NCBI GenBank assembly: GCA_032173965.1
Contig: CM063283.1
Span: forward strand, 110,803,108 to 110,867,107
From: Sitta carolinensis
Taxonomy: Eukaryota; Chordata; Aves; Passeriformes; Sittidae
Direction: 5' to 3'
Length of the DNA stretch: 64,000 bases
Shown: positions 1-12,390 of the stretch, in pieces
Layout of the letters: every line of letters begins with the position of its first letter
Position numbering within the stretch: the first letter of the stretch is position 1
Notes under the pieces: generated by a model
Databases searched by the model: none
The model's input: only the letters and a program-made list of their open reading frames with translations
Told to the model about the DNA's origin: nothing
Program-made: the position numbers and the translations under genes

Positions 1-2232
1 TGAAGTGCTCATGTTATTCTTGGCTGATGTCTCCTTTGTCTGTCTTTTTGCAGTTCCATACTTGGGCACTGCTGTGTTCTTGTGCCTTGACCTTTTCCTG
101 AAGATGGTGGTGTTGCATAGCACAGGGATTGCTGGGTGATGTGAGCTCTTAGGAGTGTTGCTTCCAGCCAGGTTATTTGCTTTTGCTGGCTCCATTTATT
201 TTCCTGGCTCTTGCATGTACTATTTTGTTTTTCTTGCCTTCATATCTTTGTTCTAATGTTGCTTTTGATCTATTAAAAATTCTGGCATTTTTTCTGCTGG
301 CTTTGCATGCTTATTGAGGGATCTAGACTTGGTATTACTGGGTTTTATGTCTTACTCAGTATTAGCACCCAAATGCAAATAAAATATATTAAAGATACAT
401 TTCCATAAGACTAGGACGGTGTGGAAAAGACAGGGAGAATACAGGGATTAGGCAGGAAGATGCCTGAGGACATTTTGTGGGTGCACATGGTGGCAAAAGA
501 GCTGATAGGCCTGGCAGTGAGTCATGTAAGAGATGGAATTTGACTAATTTGCTTAAGGATGATCAAAGTATTAAGAAATAAGAGACTTTTCCTGGGAGAT
601 TCTGCCTATGGAATCAGCAGCAAGTGTCAGTCTTTTGCATATAGAGGTGAGAGAGACTCCAGAGCATAAATACCGTAAATACACACAGAAATCTCCCTGA
701 GAAATTAAACTTGAACTTTACAAATCCTCACCTGTGTGTTCCATCAGCAGCAGTGCAAATCAGGCTAGTGGGTGTGATCAGGAGGCTCAGTAGGTAGTTG
801 TACTGGTTGACACCATATTGTGTAAATTTTCAGATGAGTTTACATTTCTATTCTTTACAAACCCTCAACATGAAGCATTGAGGTGAATCCCAAAACCAGC
901 AAGATGCTTAAAGTCTTGATGACAATACATGATTGAAAGTCTTGTTCTGTTTAGTTGCTTTCAAAATTAACATAGAAAAGACTCCTTCTCATTTCCTCAT
1001 ACTTCATCCTGACAGCCAAACACAGTGGGAAGGCTTAGCTCAGGGAGGTGTTCTCTGCAGTGAATTTGAAAATATCATGTCTGTAAAATGGGCAGAGTAA
1101 GATCCTTCTGTTTCCTGACATTTTGCAGTCTGTGATTCTCTTTCTCTTAATACTTGAATTAGCATCATTTTTGTGGACTGGCCTTGGTCTTTCCCTGCAG
1201 CACTGTCTAATGCCACCCTACCTGGAGTTAGCTGGGAGCCCCCACCCACCCTGAGGCACAGACTGCAGGATCCCTGCCTTGATCTCCTTGTCTGTGCTGG
1301 CTCTAAACCGAGGAGTGCGGCAGCTTTGCTACTCCTGTGGCAGCTGATAGGAAGCCAGTGAGACCTAGAGTCCTGCCCAATTCCATGGTATTCTTCCAGC
1401 CAGCTTCCCATGTGACTGGAATAAAGTATTGCCAAGTGGAACTTGTGCTCTGGTTCTGTAGGGTTGATCTGTTCTCTCTTTATGCTTTGTGGCAAGAACC
1501 ACTTAGCAGCTCTCTTAAGTGATCATAGAATCATTGTGGCACAGGGTCGTTTGAGTTGGGAGGCATTCTGGAGTTGTGTTACCTCATTCCAACCCCACTG
1601 CTGTGGGCAGGGACAACTTTCACTAGATTAGGGTGCTCAGGACCTCAGGATGCACGGTGGTGCTTTGGCTTTCTTGCAGTGGGAGGCCCTCCAAACTTCA
1701 AACCTCAGGTCTGTGTTTTGGGGACTCTGTCTTGCTTTGCCGCTGCTGCTCAGGACTTTGCCAACAGAAAAGAGTTGGAAGAGACAACAATATTTATCCT
1801 AGATATCCAGCAAGTGTTCCATGTTGGCTAGAGGAGAAGCCTGTTTTGAAAAAAAAACAAGCCTCCCCTCCTGTAAGATAGTTCCTGTATCTTTTGGAAG
1901 GTGTCAGGGAAGGCTGGCCCCTGATGCTGAAATCCCTCTCTCTTGGAGAGACATGGAGCTGTTTGCTCAGCGGCAGATGGCTCCTCTCAGGCTTCTCTAG
2001 GTGCCACTCAGTCTCGGTGGGTCACTTGCTTTGACCTTGTGGACAGTTTCTGGTTCCTGTCAGCCTGCACTACTTAGAGACAGCTCAGGAGAGAATGAAG
2101 GTGTCTGCAACTGCTCTGAGTTACCCCCCATTTCAGAGGTGGCCATGATTGTGTTTTTTCTTCTGTCCCTTAGCCCAGGAACTTGGTGTGGGAGATGTGA
2201 AGTGCAACCAAAATTTCCTTATGCTGTTCCAG
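1..2232 (+). other. HSF2BP: HSF2BP intron, 3' part (upstream exons outside window)
   Basis: This is non-coding sequence before the first recognisable HSF2BP exon. I looked for the preceding conserved coiled-coil segment of the family in all three + frames and did not find it, so the 5' exons must lie upstream of base 1. The intron ends in a short pyrimidine-rich stretch (tgctgttccag) immediately before 2233. It holds one short antisense CR1 remnant (listed separately). Several open frames of 60-150 codons here show no family resemblance. Confidence 0.75.
1523..1645 (-). mobile_element. CR1 3'-end remnant, antisense
   Basis: Read on the + strand, the segment starts with catagaatcat, passes a diverged 'ttccaacccc..ctgtgggcagggaca' block and ends near 'cactagatt.gggtgctcagga'. 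This order is the reverse complement of the 3' end of the avian CR1 LINE. It is strongly diverged and non-coding. Only the terminal ~120 bp is present, as expected from CR1's 5' truncation on insertion. The boundaries are approximate. Confidence 0.7.
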
Positions 2233-2382
2233 GAGAAACTGGACCTGCGGCAGCAGCTGAACGAGGCCAAGCAGCAGCTCCTGCAGCAGGCAGAGTATTG
2301 CACAGAGATGGGAGCAGCAGTGTGCACCTTGCTCTGGGGGGTATCCAGCAATGAGGAGGCTGTGAAATCCATTCTAGGAGGA
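2233..2382 (+). CDS. HSF2BP: HSF2BP exon: end of coiled coil and start of ARM domain
   Basis: This is a 150-nt exon of 50 codons, phase 0 at both ends, between a ttccag acceptor and a gtaagt donor. It begins EKLDLRQQLNEAKQQ and contains AEYCTEMGAA and CTLLWGVSS, which match vertebrate HSF2BP almost residue for residue. In the human protein this segment starts near residue 98: it finishes the N-terminal coiled coil (used for oligomerisation and for binding BRME1) and enters the first helices of the C-terminal armadillo domain. HSF2BP (MEILB2) brings BRCA2, and through it RAD51 and DMC1, to meiotic double-strand breaks in germ cells. The exon is intact, with no stop or frameshift. Confidence 0.96.
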
Positions 2383-5300
2383 GTAAGTATGGCAGGTGAA
2401 TACTCACCCCTGGGAATGCTTTCAGGCCTTTAAAAGGACCTTTAAAATAAGGGCCTTGCTGTGGAGCACACTTCAGGATGTATTTCAGAAACTGTCTGGA
2501 CAGCAAAAATATTTTCTGCTTTGCAAGTTCTGTGGGAACCATCCATTCTCGTTTAAGAGGGGTTGGAGCTGTGAAGTGTTATGAATAAGTGCAATAATTA
2601 TTTCTTTTGTTACCAAATGAGGGTTATCTGTTTTCCACCACGCACAGCTAAACTGGAAGCAAAGCTACAATTAGCACAAAGTAAATGTCTTCACAAGCTA
2701 ACAGAAGGAGATAATAGTTCCTGGGCACATGCAGGAGTTTCCATGCCTGTGAAGAGCTTGGAGGAGCTATTTCCATGGAAAAAAGAGATCCATTGATTCT
2801 CAACTTCTTTAAATCTTTTTGCTGCCTTAATACTTGAATGATTCTTGGAAATTTAGAGACCCTCACTGCTTTTGGATCATATTAAATCATCAGTGTTAAA
2901 CATGGGCAAGTAGACTACTTGAAAAAAAAAAAAAAAACAGTAACAAACCACAAAACCAAACAACAGTCAGTGACAATGGTAATATTGCAACTATCACAAT
3001 TTCACTGCCAAGTGCAGCTGATGGAATTAGGAGGGATTAGGGCAACAGGCCTGATAAATATATGATTTTAATTCTTGACATAGTCAACATGAGAAGGAAT
3101 TGCTGTATTTAATCTGAGTGAACTGATGCCACAGTTTCTTTTGGCTTGATTTTTCAGCAGCATGATGAACAGCTGAGGGAATAGGATTAGTTCATTATAG
3201 TAAGTGGTAAACCAATGTGTTTGTAAGAGCTGTTCTAGTTAGGTGTTCCAAAATACAATTACAACTTTATATTGGATATTAGAAGGCTGTGCAGTGATGC
3301 CTTATTAATGAAAACTTCTGATGATTCCAAATGCATTCAGCAGCAGTTACTAGGAAAAATATCTGTAAAACACTGTATAAAGCAGTTAAAGAACAAGGCT
3401 GGTTCTTGAAAGCAGTCTTAGTATTCAGTTAAATTTCGTTAAAAACAAAACTGTTGTCTGAAGATTTGTTTGAAGGTAAAAAACTTCAACTGTGAAAATA
3501 CAATGCTTTGGGGGTTAGGTTGGTTTGAAATGCAAAATGCTTCTCCTAGTCATTTCCAGCAGTCATTAAAGCCTGTTGAACTGCTGCACTTCTGGTGAAG
3601 ATCAGAGCAACATTTGGGGGCATCATGTTCTTGGGATGGTGCACATAACACTGTAAAAAACGTGCCTGGACTTGCAGGAAGACTCCTAGGAAAAGCATAA
3701 ATGGATTGTGTGGCATTGTATCAACCACAGATTGCAACTGGCAGTGAGTCAGGTCATTAAAAGATGATGGAGATTTGTCATACAACATATTTGGTTTGGG
3801 TTATTTTGGGACAAGTTGTACAGCTTGTAGTGTTTCCCTCCTCCCCTGAGAAGGTGCTGTGAACTCTGGAAATGTATGAGAACATCAAGGGTGCTTTGAA
3901 ACTGTTGCTGATATTTAAGCACATGGGGAAGGTGGCATCAGTTCAGAATCATGTCATGCCTTACGGAACAATGGCCAAGCTTTTTTGCAGTCTTTGATGC
4001 TATACAGAGTAAGTCTTTTTTCCAGTCCTGTAATGCAAATGGACTGAAATTATGTTGGTGACCAATATACGGTTTGTGTCCATAAGGGTTGGGAACATCA
4101 GAACTTAAGCAGCAGATTTGAAATGTGACACGGGTAGTTCTCAAGGCAGTGGGGGAGAGATGCCTGCTGGTTTTGTCCATGTTCCTAGAGAGAATTTGAA
4201 GAGATATCTAGAGAAGCACCATGAGAGTGTTTTCAAGGTTTCCTACCTGCATGTACCAAAAAATGAAGTAAATTAATTCCCGTGAGATTGTTTTGGATGT
4301 CTTTCAAAAAGCTTCAGCCAGCTATGACAAGCTTCTCACATGGAAATACAACCTGGAGGTTTGATTTCAGAACAGCATCAAGGCTTGCTTCAACTTGAGA
4401 AATTTTGGATCCCATAAGATGTTTCGCTACTTGAATTGTCTGATATGGTGACAAATGACTTTATATTTTGTGGCAGCAATTTTTCATGTTACCTGGAGCT
4501 TTCACACAAGAGTTCTACAGACAGCAGAGGGTTCATTGCACCATCTGAGCTCAAGCACCTCAATGGCGAACTGTCCTTATCTTAACATGTGTGGGTGAGA
4601 CGTTCTTCAGTCCCATGAAAATGCTGTCAAGTTAATAATGGACTGTGCAGAGTGGGCAGTGTTTGCTATTTATAAACGTGATGGGTCTCTGCTGGAGCTC
4701 AGCCCTAGTTAAGTAGTGGCTGTCTGGAGAGGAGGATCACCAGAGGGGACACCAGTGAAACCTCAAGAGGTTGGCACATAGAAGATTTCTCTTGTTCTCT
4801 GTGTTTTCTGTGCAACATACCAACTACTCAGGGTCCTTAGTTACACTCATGTTCCCATATCAATATGTATTTTCATAATGACTTGTTGGGCTCTTCATTT
4901 TCTCTCACCCTCTTGCTTCTTGAGCTATAGTCAGTGCTTTTGTTAAAATTTTTTTCTTTGAGGAGTGGTGTCCGTTTAAAAACTACATCCAGCACATGCA
5001 GAATTGCACTTATCTTCCTCCTCCTTCTCCATGATCCCTTCATTCCTGTTTGGGGCCACAGCATCCTTTGGGAAGATTCTGTGTTGACAGAGTCTGCTTT
5101 TTGTCCTCTCTGCTGAAGTCACCCCCCAGGAGTGGTACATCTTTAATGTGGTGAATGTGCAGCAGTGGAGGAATAAATACATGTTACCACTAACTTTGGA
5201 CATACTGTGAAAGCAGTAATTTTGCAAAAGTATTAAGATTTTCAGTCACTTTACAAAATGAATAAAACTTCAGGCATTTCTTGAACTCTCCCATTGGGTC

Positions 5301-6260
5301 ACTGCTGGGAATGACTAAAAGTTTCAGCTGCTTCATGAAACAGTTGGAAAAATTATTAAAGACTCTGGGAAAGCCAGCATCGTGGGCTCTCTGCCACATT
5401 GTTTTGGTTATGAAAGCCTTCATCCTCTGTGTGAAATAGAGTCCCAGCAATATTTTTCTAGTCAGAATTACCAATAAACAGAAACAGATCTCTCTGTTCT
5501 TTGTGGACTCTGCACCTCAGGCCAGGCTCTTTGACCTGCCCTCAGTACCAGGTGGTGCTCCCTCAGCTGAGACACCTCCAGGTGGAGCAGGATTGCAGCT
5601 GAGGGGAAAAGAGTCTCCCATAATTACAGCCTGTGCTCCTGCTCGTGTGCTCTGCCGTGGTGATTTTTTTCTCACGTGACATGGTTGACTTAAGTTCAGC
5701 CTGTGACTCAGGAGAGATCTCCATTTCCTTTTCCAAAGAAATTCTGCACAGCCTGTTACTCTCCATGCTGTATTGAGCAATTAATGAGTCCTATTAGGAT
5801 CCATTTGAATTCTGCTTTTTTTTTGCCTGGGGACTTCACTGTTTTCTTAGGAATTTCATGTGAAGTCTCCAATCTTCAGCTGATTTTGACAAAAGCTACT
5901 GTAGTAAATGTGAAACACCTGGTGCAGCTGCTGCAGAACAAAGAGATAATATTCTCACTTCAGATAATACGCTTTAATTCTTCTGGTTGATTATATATTA
6001 TTGTATGCTTAGGAGGTAGATATGCAATAGTTCAGTTTTATGAATAAGTGTAGCATTAAGTAGTTTCCTGTTTTCTTCTAAGGTTATGGTTTGAAATATT
6101 AGGAGATCAAACACGTCACTCAGTGAATACCTGGTATTTTCTTTTGTTTATTTGAAGTAACTGAATGTTTTAATAATTTGAAAGATCGACAAGTTTTACT
6201 GTAGCACCTAATAATTATAGTTGCTGTAGTGTGTGTAATCTTTCTTCTCCATACTTGCAG
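2383..6260 (+). other. HSF2BP: HSF2BP intron, 3.9 kb
   Basis: The intron runs from a gtaagt donor to an acceptor with a pyrimidine-rich tract (tttcttctcc..cttgcag). It contains a 16-base A run at 2922-2937. Two 80-codon open frames on the minus strand (3546-3788 and 3938-4180) are in different frames and interrupted; I could not connect them to a protein family. The rest is AT-rich and featureless to my reading. Confidence 0.9.
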
Positions 6261-6399
6261 AGTAAAGCAGTAAAGTTTTTCACAATCACTGCCCAGACTA
6301 TGGAGAGCTTTGTGAAGTCATTAAGTGAAGACATGAAACAGCAGGATCTGGATTCTGAGGAAAATCAGTTTGTATTAGCTTTAGCAGGGATTGTAACAA
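6261..6399 (+). CDS. HSF2BP: HSF2BP exon: ARM domain helices
   Basis: This is a 139-nt exon: 46 codons plus the first base of an Asn codon completed in the next exon. Acceptor cttgcag, donor gtaagt. It encodes SKAVKFFTITAQTMESFVKS and later QFVLALAGIVT, clear HSF2BP ARM-domain sequence. The Ser codon at 6318-6320 corresponds, by my residue count, to human Ser167, the site of a reported S167L variant in familial ovarian insufficiency; the bird keeps Ser. The acidic linker after it is two residues longer than in human HSF2BP, which accounts for the slight overall length difference (239 versus 237 residues for the equivalent part). Confidence 0.96.
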
Positions 6400-7723
6400 G
6401 TAAGTTAATGTTGCGTCTCAGAATAGCATTCCACACCTACTGGGAATGTGTATTGCCTCATAGAAGCTGCAGTAAATACAGCTTTTCAAAGTTAAGTTGT
6501 CAATGTTCCTATCTTAGGTGACTTTCTGGTTTTCTAAGGTTCTAGCAAATTTTGTTACTGACGCTTCTGTTACAGGCATTTCAGAGCTTCCTGTGACATT
6601 GGTAAGGATTAGATGGGTAAGAGCCATTGAGTTCTGAAATTCCCTATTGCATCCCTCAGTCTGGACTGAAACAAGGACCATTGTGTGCTCACATTAGTTT
6701 GTACACATTGAGCAATTTACTTTGTGAATCACCAGTGTTTCCAACATCTGCAAGATTACAAATTGCAGATGGTGCAAGTAGATCAGCCCCAGCTTAGGGC
6801 ATGGACTAAGGATTTTGAAAATGCTTAAAAATTTTGTTGCTGTCAGATACACAGCACTTTCACTGTACAAGAGAAGTAGAAGGTTATAAACCTGACTTCC
6901 ATACTAAATGTTTATTTTTAGAGCTAGAAAATAAGTAAAAAGCCACGTATCTGTTGTAGAATGACTGCACTTGGTTTGGGAGGCTGTGAGGCATAAGATT
7001 GATCCATCATCTGAATTTCTGTGAAACTGTAACTGTCAAAGTTACACTGAAGACATGGTTCAAGATAGATGAAACAGTGGATGTTGGTATAAATAAATGA
7101 ATCTTGAATGAACAGCTTTTCTGAATATGGGATTTCTGGCTGTTGGGATAAAATTATTATGTGATGCATTATGCCACTGTACTCAGTAAGGGGCAGGTAT
7201 AAGGGAAGATAATAAAGGAAAGTCTGCTTTAGAACAATAGCCTTTGGAAATAATTTTGTCTTTTGGTTTGTGCTTGAATAATGCCACACTTGCAGAGAGG
7301 TAGGAAAAAACTTTTGAGGAGATGTTCGTAAGAGTTTTGATTATGTGATGTGCCAGGTGTATTGAATTGAGTGGTTGTAAAATCTGCAATCCTGTTCTTC
7401 AGAGTGGCACCTATGATGATCAGCTTTGTTTCAGTCACACATTACCTGTGGATGAATACAGCCTTTTGCTTCACAATTTACTGTGTTGCTATTGGGACAC
7501 TGGGCATTCTGAATAAATGCTTTGGTTACCAATGCAGAATTTTGAAGGAGCTTGACCAGTGTTTGATATTCAGTATTTGCTGTATAGTTGAATGTAGTCT
7601 GAAGCTTTTGTCAATGCCATAGTTCATTCTTTGCAGCTGACCTGTCTTTTTAGTGCTCCTGATAACCAGCATAAACTTTAGTTTGAAACATGATTTTTGG
7701 TGATGTTTTGTGCTTTCCCACAG
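6400..7723 (+). other. HSF2BP: HSF2BP intron, 1.3 kb
   Basis: A short intron running from gtaagt to ctttcccacag. A 121-codon open frame on the minus strand (6924-7289) lies entirely within it. It has no recognisable domain and AT-rich codon use, so I treat it as chance. No repeat recognised. Confidence 0.9.
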
Positions 7724-7841
7724 ATGTGGCTGCCCTGGCGTGTGGCCGTGAGTTCCTGGTCAGCTCCAGTCGGGAGTTACTGGACACAATGATGCATCTC
7801 CTGGGAGACATGAAGCCAGGACTCTGTAACAAATTTAAAGT
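7724..7841 (+). CDS. HSF2BP: HSF2BP exon: ARM domain with BRCA2-contact arginine
   Basis: This is a 118-nt exon starting with two bases that complete the split Asn codon and ending two bases into a Val codon. Acceptor cccacag, donor gtatgt. It encodes VAALACGREFLVSSSRELLD followed by a leucine-rich helix and CNKFK. The Arg codon at 7747-7749 aligns with human Arg200, a residue reported to be required for BRCA2 binding; its conservation argues that the BRCA2-recruiting function is retained. The donor is placed after aaagt, not earlier, because the next exon's leading G then completes the conserved Val-Leu-Met-Leu-Met run. Confidence 0.95.
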
Positions 7842-10800
7842 GTATGTTGACTCTTTTTTCCCTTTCAAATTAAATGTATTATCTTGCAGTGCAGCTCAAG
7901 TGATTACAGTAGTTTTCCCACTCTCTCATTATTCCTTTCTTGGAGAGGAAACATAATTTTTGGAGGCTCTTTTCCCAGTAGCATTCCTTGAAGATAAACT
8001 AGGGTTGACTACAAAGCTTTATCGAGGTTTTGTGTCTCTTGAGACATCTCTTTAGCACCATAATATTGTAAAGGTGAGCAGGGGTGTCCTCTTCTAGCTT
8101 GGGAGGGGTCATGAGTTTGGTGTGAAATAAGGAAGGTGTGAGGTCAAGTTTTACAACAGAGAAGATGTGGGAAATGTGAACTCATTTTTATTCCCTTCCA
8201 ATATGTACTGTAAAATGTCACATGTCCATAGTGAAGAAAGTGAGTTATGGATCTGCTAAGAGCAAAAATTAAATCACTTTAGGCTCTTTTGCAGCCAGAC
8301 TCACCACACACTTCAGTTTGTAAGAGGCAATGCCTGTAAAGTGACCTTGCAGAACAGCTTTAAAGGCAAGGCCCTGTTGCATAGTTCAGCTATGGCAAAA
8401 GTGCTTTTCAGCTGATGGAGAGATGAAATAAACAATTGTCTTTGCCTTTTCTCCAAGACCTTACAAGCTGAGGATATATGGCCTTGACTGAGCAAATGAC
8501 TGTGGCTTAACAAGTGTCTCATCTGCTGAGCTGTGGGCACTGGTCCTGTATCCCTGGCTCATTTGTTCATGAGGGTGGTTTGAGCCACTGTGGTGTTTTT
8601 TTCATAAATACACAGACAGTCCATACCCCAGGCAGCTGTCACAGCTCAGTGACAAACAGCAGCCCTGTCAGCTGCAGTAACTTGGCCACGTCCAGGCACA
8701 CGTTTAGGCAGGTTGGATGTGATAGCCATGGAATCAGGCTCGGTCTTCACTGTGCAGAGGTTTTATCTTGCCTGACCCCAGCTGGCAGAGAGGGGGATGT
8801 CGAGCATTTGCTGACTGGCTGAGCTCCTTCCCACAGTCTCTGGGAGGAGATGGTGCTGTCAGGTGATTGCTCAGGTGAGGGGGAGCACGTTGCCCCCGAA
8901 GGTGTTTGCCTTTCCCTGTGGTGGTGAGAGAAAAGCTGAGCAGCCTGTGCTGTAGAGAGTGGCTTGATGATTTTAGATCAGTTACTTACTCTGTTTCCCA
9001 GACATTGGGCTTGAAGGTCAGTGGTAGGGGTGTTTTGATAACGTCCCAACTGAAAGAATTGTGTGAGAATCTCAGTTTACAAAAGAAAAGGTAATTCGTG
9101 CCTTCATGTGTATTAAAAAATCAAACCAAGCAACCAATCAAACCCAAAAAACAATCCTGAAAAGAGGATCCATACTGTTTAGAATCTTTAAATTGAGAAA
9201 AATAAAAAAGGACTTTGAGAGGAGGAGGAAAGATGTTCCTACACACACATACTCTGAATTTCAGGTGGATATGTGTCTATGGGTCCAGATAAACTATTTT
9301 TGATCATTTCATATTTTATTAATATAATTGGATTTGAGGGGCTTTCTTTTGAGTTTATATCTTGGATTGCTTTTTATTGTACTTCAAAATCTGCCTGCTT
9401 TGCAGAAGAGTTACTCATGGTGTTGTAAACTTGGCTGCCAATACAGCACTGCTGGTAAATAGAACAATGCTGTGAGGGGACAAGGAATTCAACAGGGGCC
9501 AGCTTTCTAGGCCAGCAACTGGAGGGCAGCTTGCAGAAGAGGTTGCTCAAGGTGGTTGATAAGTGAAAAATATTATGCATATGTTACAATAGCTTGAATG
9601 CAGTGATGATATTTTCTGATATCCCACAGAACCAACTTTTTTTTCCCCTCCCTTACTCTGAACTTGCTATTGGATTTTAAAAAATTGCTGTATTAGGACA
9701 TTTCTTCATGGCCTTGTCAGAGAATGAGGGAGCCTAATTTGCTCAAATGTTATAGTGCATAATGTTTCTCTATGTTTATCTTACATGTCCATAATAAAAA
9801 GGGGTTTTTTTGTTTGTTTTTTTTTTTTTTTTTAATAAGCTCTATATGGGTCTTGTCGCTGTTCAGTTCAAACAACCCATTACTAACTAACTCTAGAGTT
9901 TTTTCTTATCCTTTTGGAGCGTTTTATGGTTTCACATCTCAGAAAAGAAGAGTTTTGGGGGGTTGGGTTGGTTGATTTGGTTTTAAATTGTTCTTTGCAT
10001 GTAAGGTTTTTTAGCTGCTGGTTAACCTTAATCAGCATTTTCATAAGCAGATGTGTCAGAACTCCCTTTTCTCCTCCCATAGGGGACATAAGCCAGGACA
10101 AAATGAAAGACAGATGTGAGACAAGGGTATGAAGTTTGCAATAAATTCTAGTGCAGTTTCAAGGTTAGGTGCAGATGTACTCTGGAGTCATCATAAATAA
10201 TGTTTACACATATATTTACATACATATTCATACACACAGATACATTTTTAAAACTACACCTCACAGCTGAAAATGTCTGTTCATTATTCTGGAAATGCAA
10301 TGTATTTTTCTTAAAGCATTACCATGGTGTTACATGGGAGGACATTAACTTATAATCCAATCAGTTGAAGAAAAAAATTGGCTTTTAATTTTAAATGCTG
10401 TGGTTGTGTTTTGCTTAGCTCTGAGGTTTTACGATTATTTTCTAGCTTTTATACTCAAATATATTTTTCATTGCTGTGTGACAAATGAGGGGAAACTGTG
10501 AGTCCAGTTCCACACACAGCAGTATCAAAGTAAGCTGCTAAAGAGAGGAGTTCCCTTTTCTAGTTCTAGCAATCCTGTGTTCTATTTGGATGAATATATA
10601 AACAATAAAATTCCATGGAGAACCTGTCACTCACTCCAAAACTGCTGTGATGTACGCTGTAGTCTGAGTGTGGAATAAATATATCCTAGTCATCAACCTG
10701 AGTGCTGAGACTGAAATCTCAGGGGTGTCCTTGCCTTTCTGAAATAGCAGATTTGAAAGACTTCAGATTTTCTCATTGGTGTAGGGTTTGTTCAATGTTT

Positions 10801-12286
10801 GTAATTGTTACACTGTCTATAAGCATTTATATAATTGTTTGTAGCTGTAATTAAAAGGCTAAGAATATTCAACTTTGCTTTTGTGGCAGTTGAAAGTAGC
10901 TAGTAAAGAGACATGTTTAAACATAATAGTACATTTTAAATACTAATCCCTTGTATTAACGAGACAAGAAGGGGCTTTAGCTGTGCATTTATTTCTAGAT
11001 TTTAAAGAAAGCATTGACAGATACGGTAGTACAAGATGTTAATTAAATTTGGCTTGTCTAATTAGGAAGATTATGAAATGCATAATTAAGACTCGCTCCA
11101 CATTTTATAAAAACACACCAGAAAGTATTGTTTATCCAGTAATCATTTGTGTCAGGTTTGCTTCAATAAGCACTTTTGCAATTATTATTGCAAAAAATAT
11201 TTACTAAAATGTGCTGATACTGGAGGTGAAGGTGGTTATAAAGGGCCTGGAAATGCTTCTCTGTTGTGCCTAGGGGAGTGTGTTTAATTAAATGTGCTGT
11301 TATATATTAATGTGCCACTGCGTTGGCTTGTGGGGTGTTCCAGCACTCCAAAAAACTCAGCACTTCCCTGGATCACCACCACCAGTCCCTTTTGTCTGCA
11401 CAAAGCAAACAAGTGGAATAAAAATACAAACACAGCAGTGCCTTTTTACGTCACTTTATTTCTAACTGCAAATGTCAAACAGATTAAGGGTGAAAGACAT
11501 TCTCAAGAAATGTTAACATTGCCATTATAAGATGATGGTTTATTGATCATTTCCATTCTGGCTGATTATAGGTAGTGCTGTGCTCTTTTGTCAGGGCTTT
11601 TTCTGGAAGCCCAGAGCTGCAGGGGCTGGATGAAAAGCAGTGTATGGGTTTTACCAGCTGCAGTTTCAGATCCAGAGCCCTTCTCCCTGCTGGCAGTCAC
11701 CACTGGTGTGGTAGATTTAATAAATCTGCTCTTCCTTCTTTCTCCTCCTTAATAACTGAGGTGATCAAACTCAGAGCACATAAATGATACCTCTTAAAAC
11801 TCAGTTTAGCCTGCAATGGTCACTGCCTTTTTTTGCTTTCTGAAGGTGTCCACAGTGTGTCCAAAATTCTGCTGGTGGCATAGGAGCTTAAGCCATGAGA
11901 CGTTGTTTGAGAATTGGATGTGAAGTGTGAAGTCCCTTTGGAATTATCATGTCCCTTCTGTTTGGGAAATGTGGCAGTGCAGTGACACACAGGTTTATCT
12001 CAGGCATGAGATAGCAGTAGCCAAGCTGGCTCCAGAGCAGAGAACATTCCAGCCCCTCCCTGAGACCTTCTTACCCTTTTCCATGTGTTTGGAATGTGTG
12101 ATTTAACAGCAGAAACAAAGGTTTGCACAACATTGTTTATATATAATTTGAGATTTATCTCTGTTACCAAAATATAAATTACTAGCACAGGCTTCTGCAT
12201 TGGTAAATGCATGACACAAATGGCAAAAGATGCTGAAGCATGCAAAGAAATCAAAGGCCCTCACATCTTCTTTCTTTCAATTCTAG
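7842..12286 (+). other. HSF2BP: HSF2BP intron, 4.4 kb
   Basis: The intron runs from gtatgt to the acceptor tttctttcaattctag. It contains a 17-base T run (9817-9833) and an AT-rich stretch around 10,900-11,250 with several TAATTA-type motifs. That stretch includes a perfect 9-bp inverted repeat at 11174-11195. No CR1 or other dispersed repeat is recognised. Confidence 0.88.
9817..9833. repeat. Poly-T tract, 17 bases
   Basis: A homopolymer run of 17 T in an HSF2BP intron, preceded by shorter T runs broken by G. No retrotransposon body is recognisable next to it. Confidence 0.9.
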
Positions 12287-12390
12287 GCTAATGCTAATGT
12301 CACTTTACAATGTGAGTATCAACTTGAAAGGCTTGAAGTACATCAGTGAAAGTCCAGGTTTTATTCCCCTGCTTTTGTGGCTGTTGAATG
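12287..12390 (+). CDS. HSF2BP: HSF2BP exon: ARM domain core, most conserved block
   Basis: This is a 104-nt exon. Its first G completes the split Val codon and its last G begins an Asp codon finished in the terminal exon. Acceptor ttctag, donor gtaagt. It encodes LMLMSLYNVSINLKGLKYIS and GFIPLLLWLLN, nearly identical to mammalian HSF2BP and the most strongly conserved block in the window. The internal gtgagt at 12311 is inside the codons for NVS and is not used as a donor. Confidence 0.96.

Noticed and set aside
3546..4180. Two 80-codon minus-strand frames with natural-looking translations, as if from a processed pseudogene
   Set aside because: They lie in different frames with stops between them, and I could not match either to a family. 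No poly-A tail or flanking duplication is visible.
4600..4650. Plus-strand phrase GETFFSPMKMLSS resembling the C-terminal signature of hAT-type transposase-derived proteins
   Set aside because: Only about a dozen codons match and two stops follow. The upstream frames do not continue the resemblance, and no terminal inverted repeats were seen.
12311..12317. gtgagt inside the HSF2BP exon as an alternative donor
   Set aside because: The conserved protein sequence continues through it to the gtaagt at 12391. Using it would remove the most conserved block of the ARM domain.
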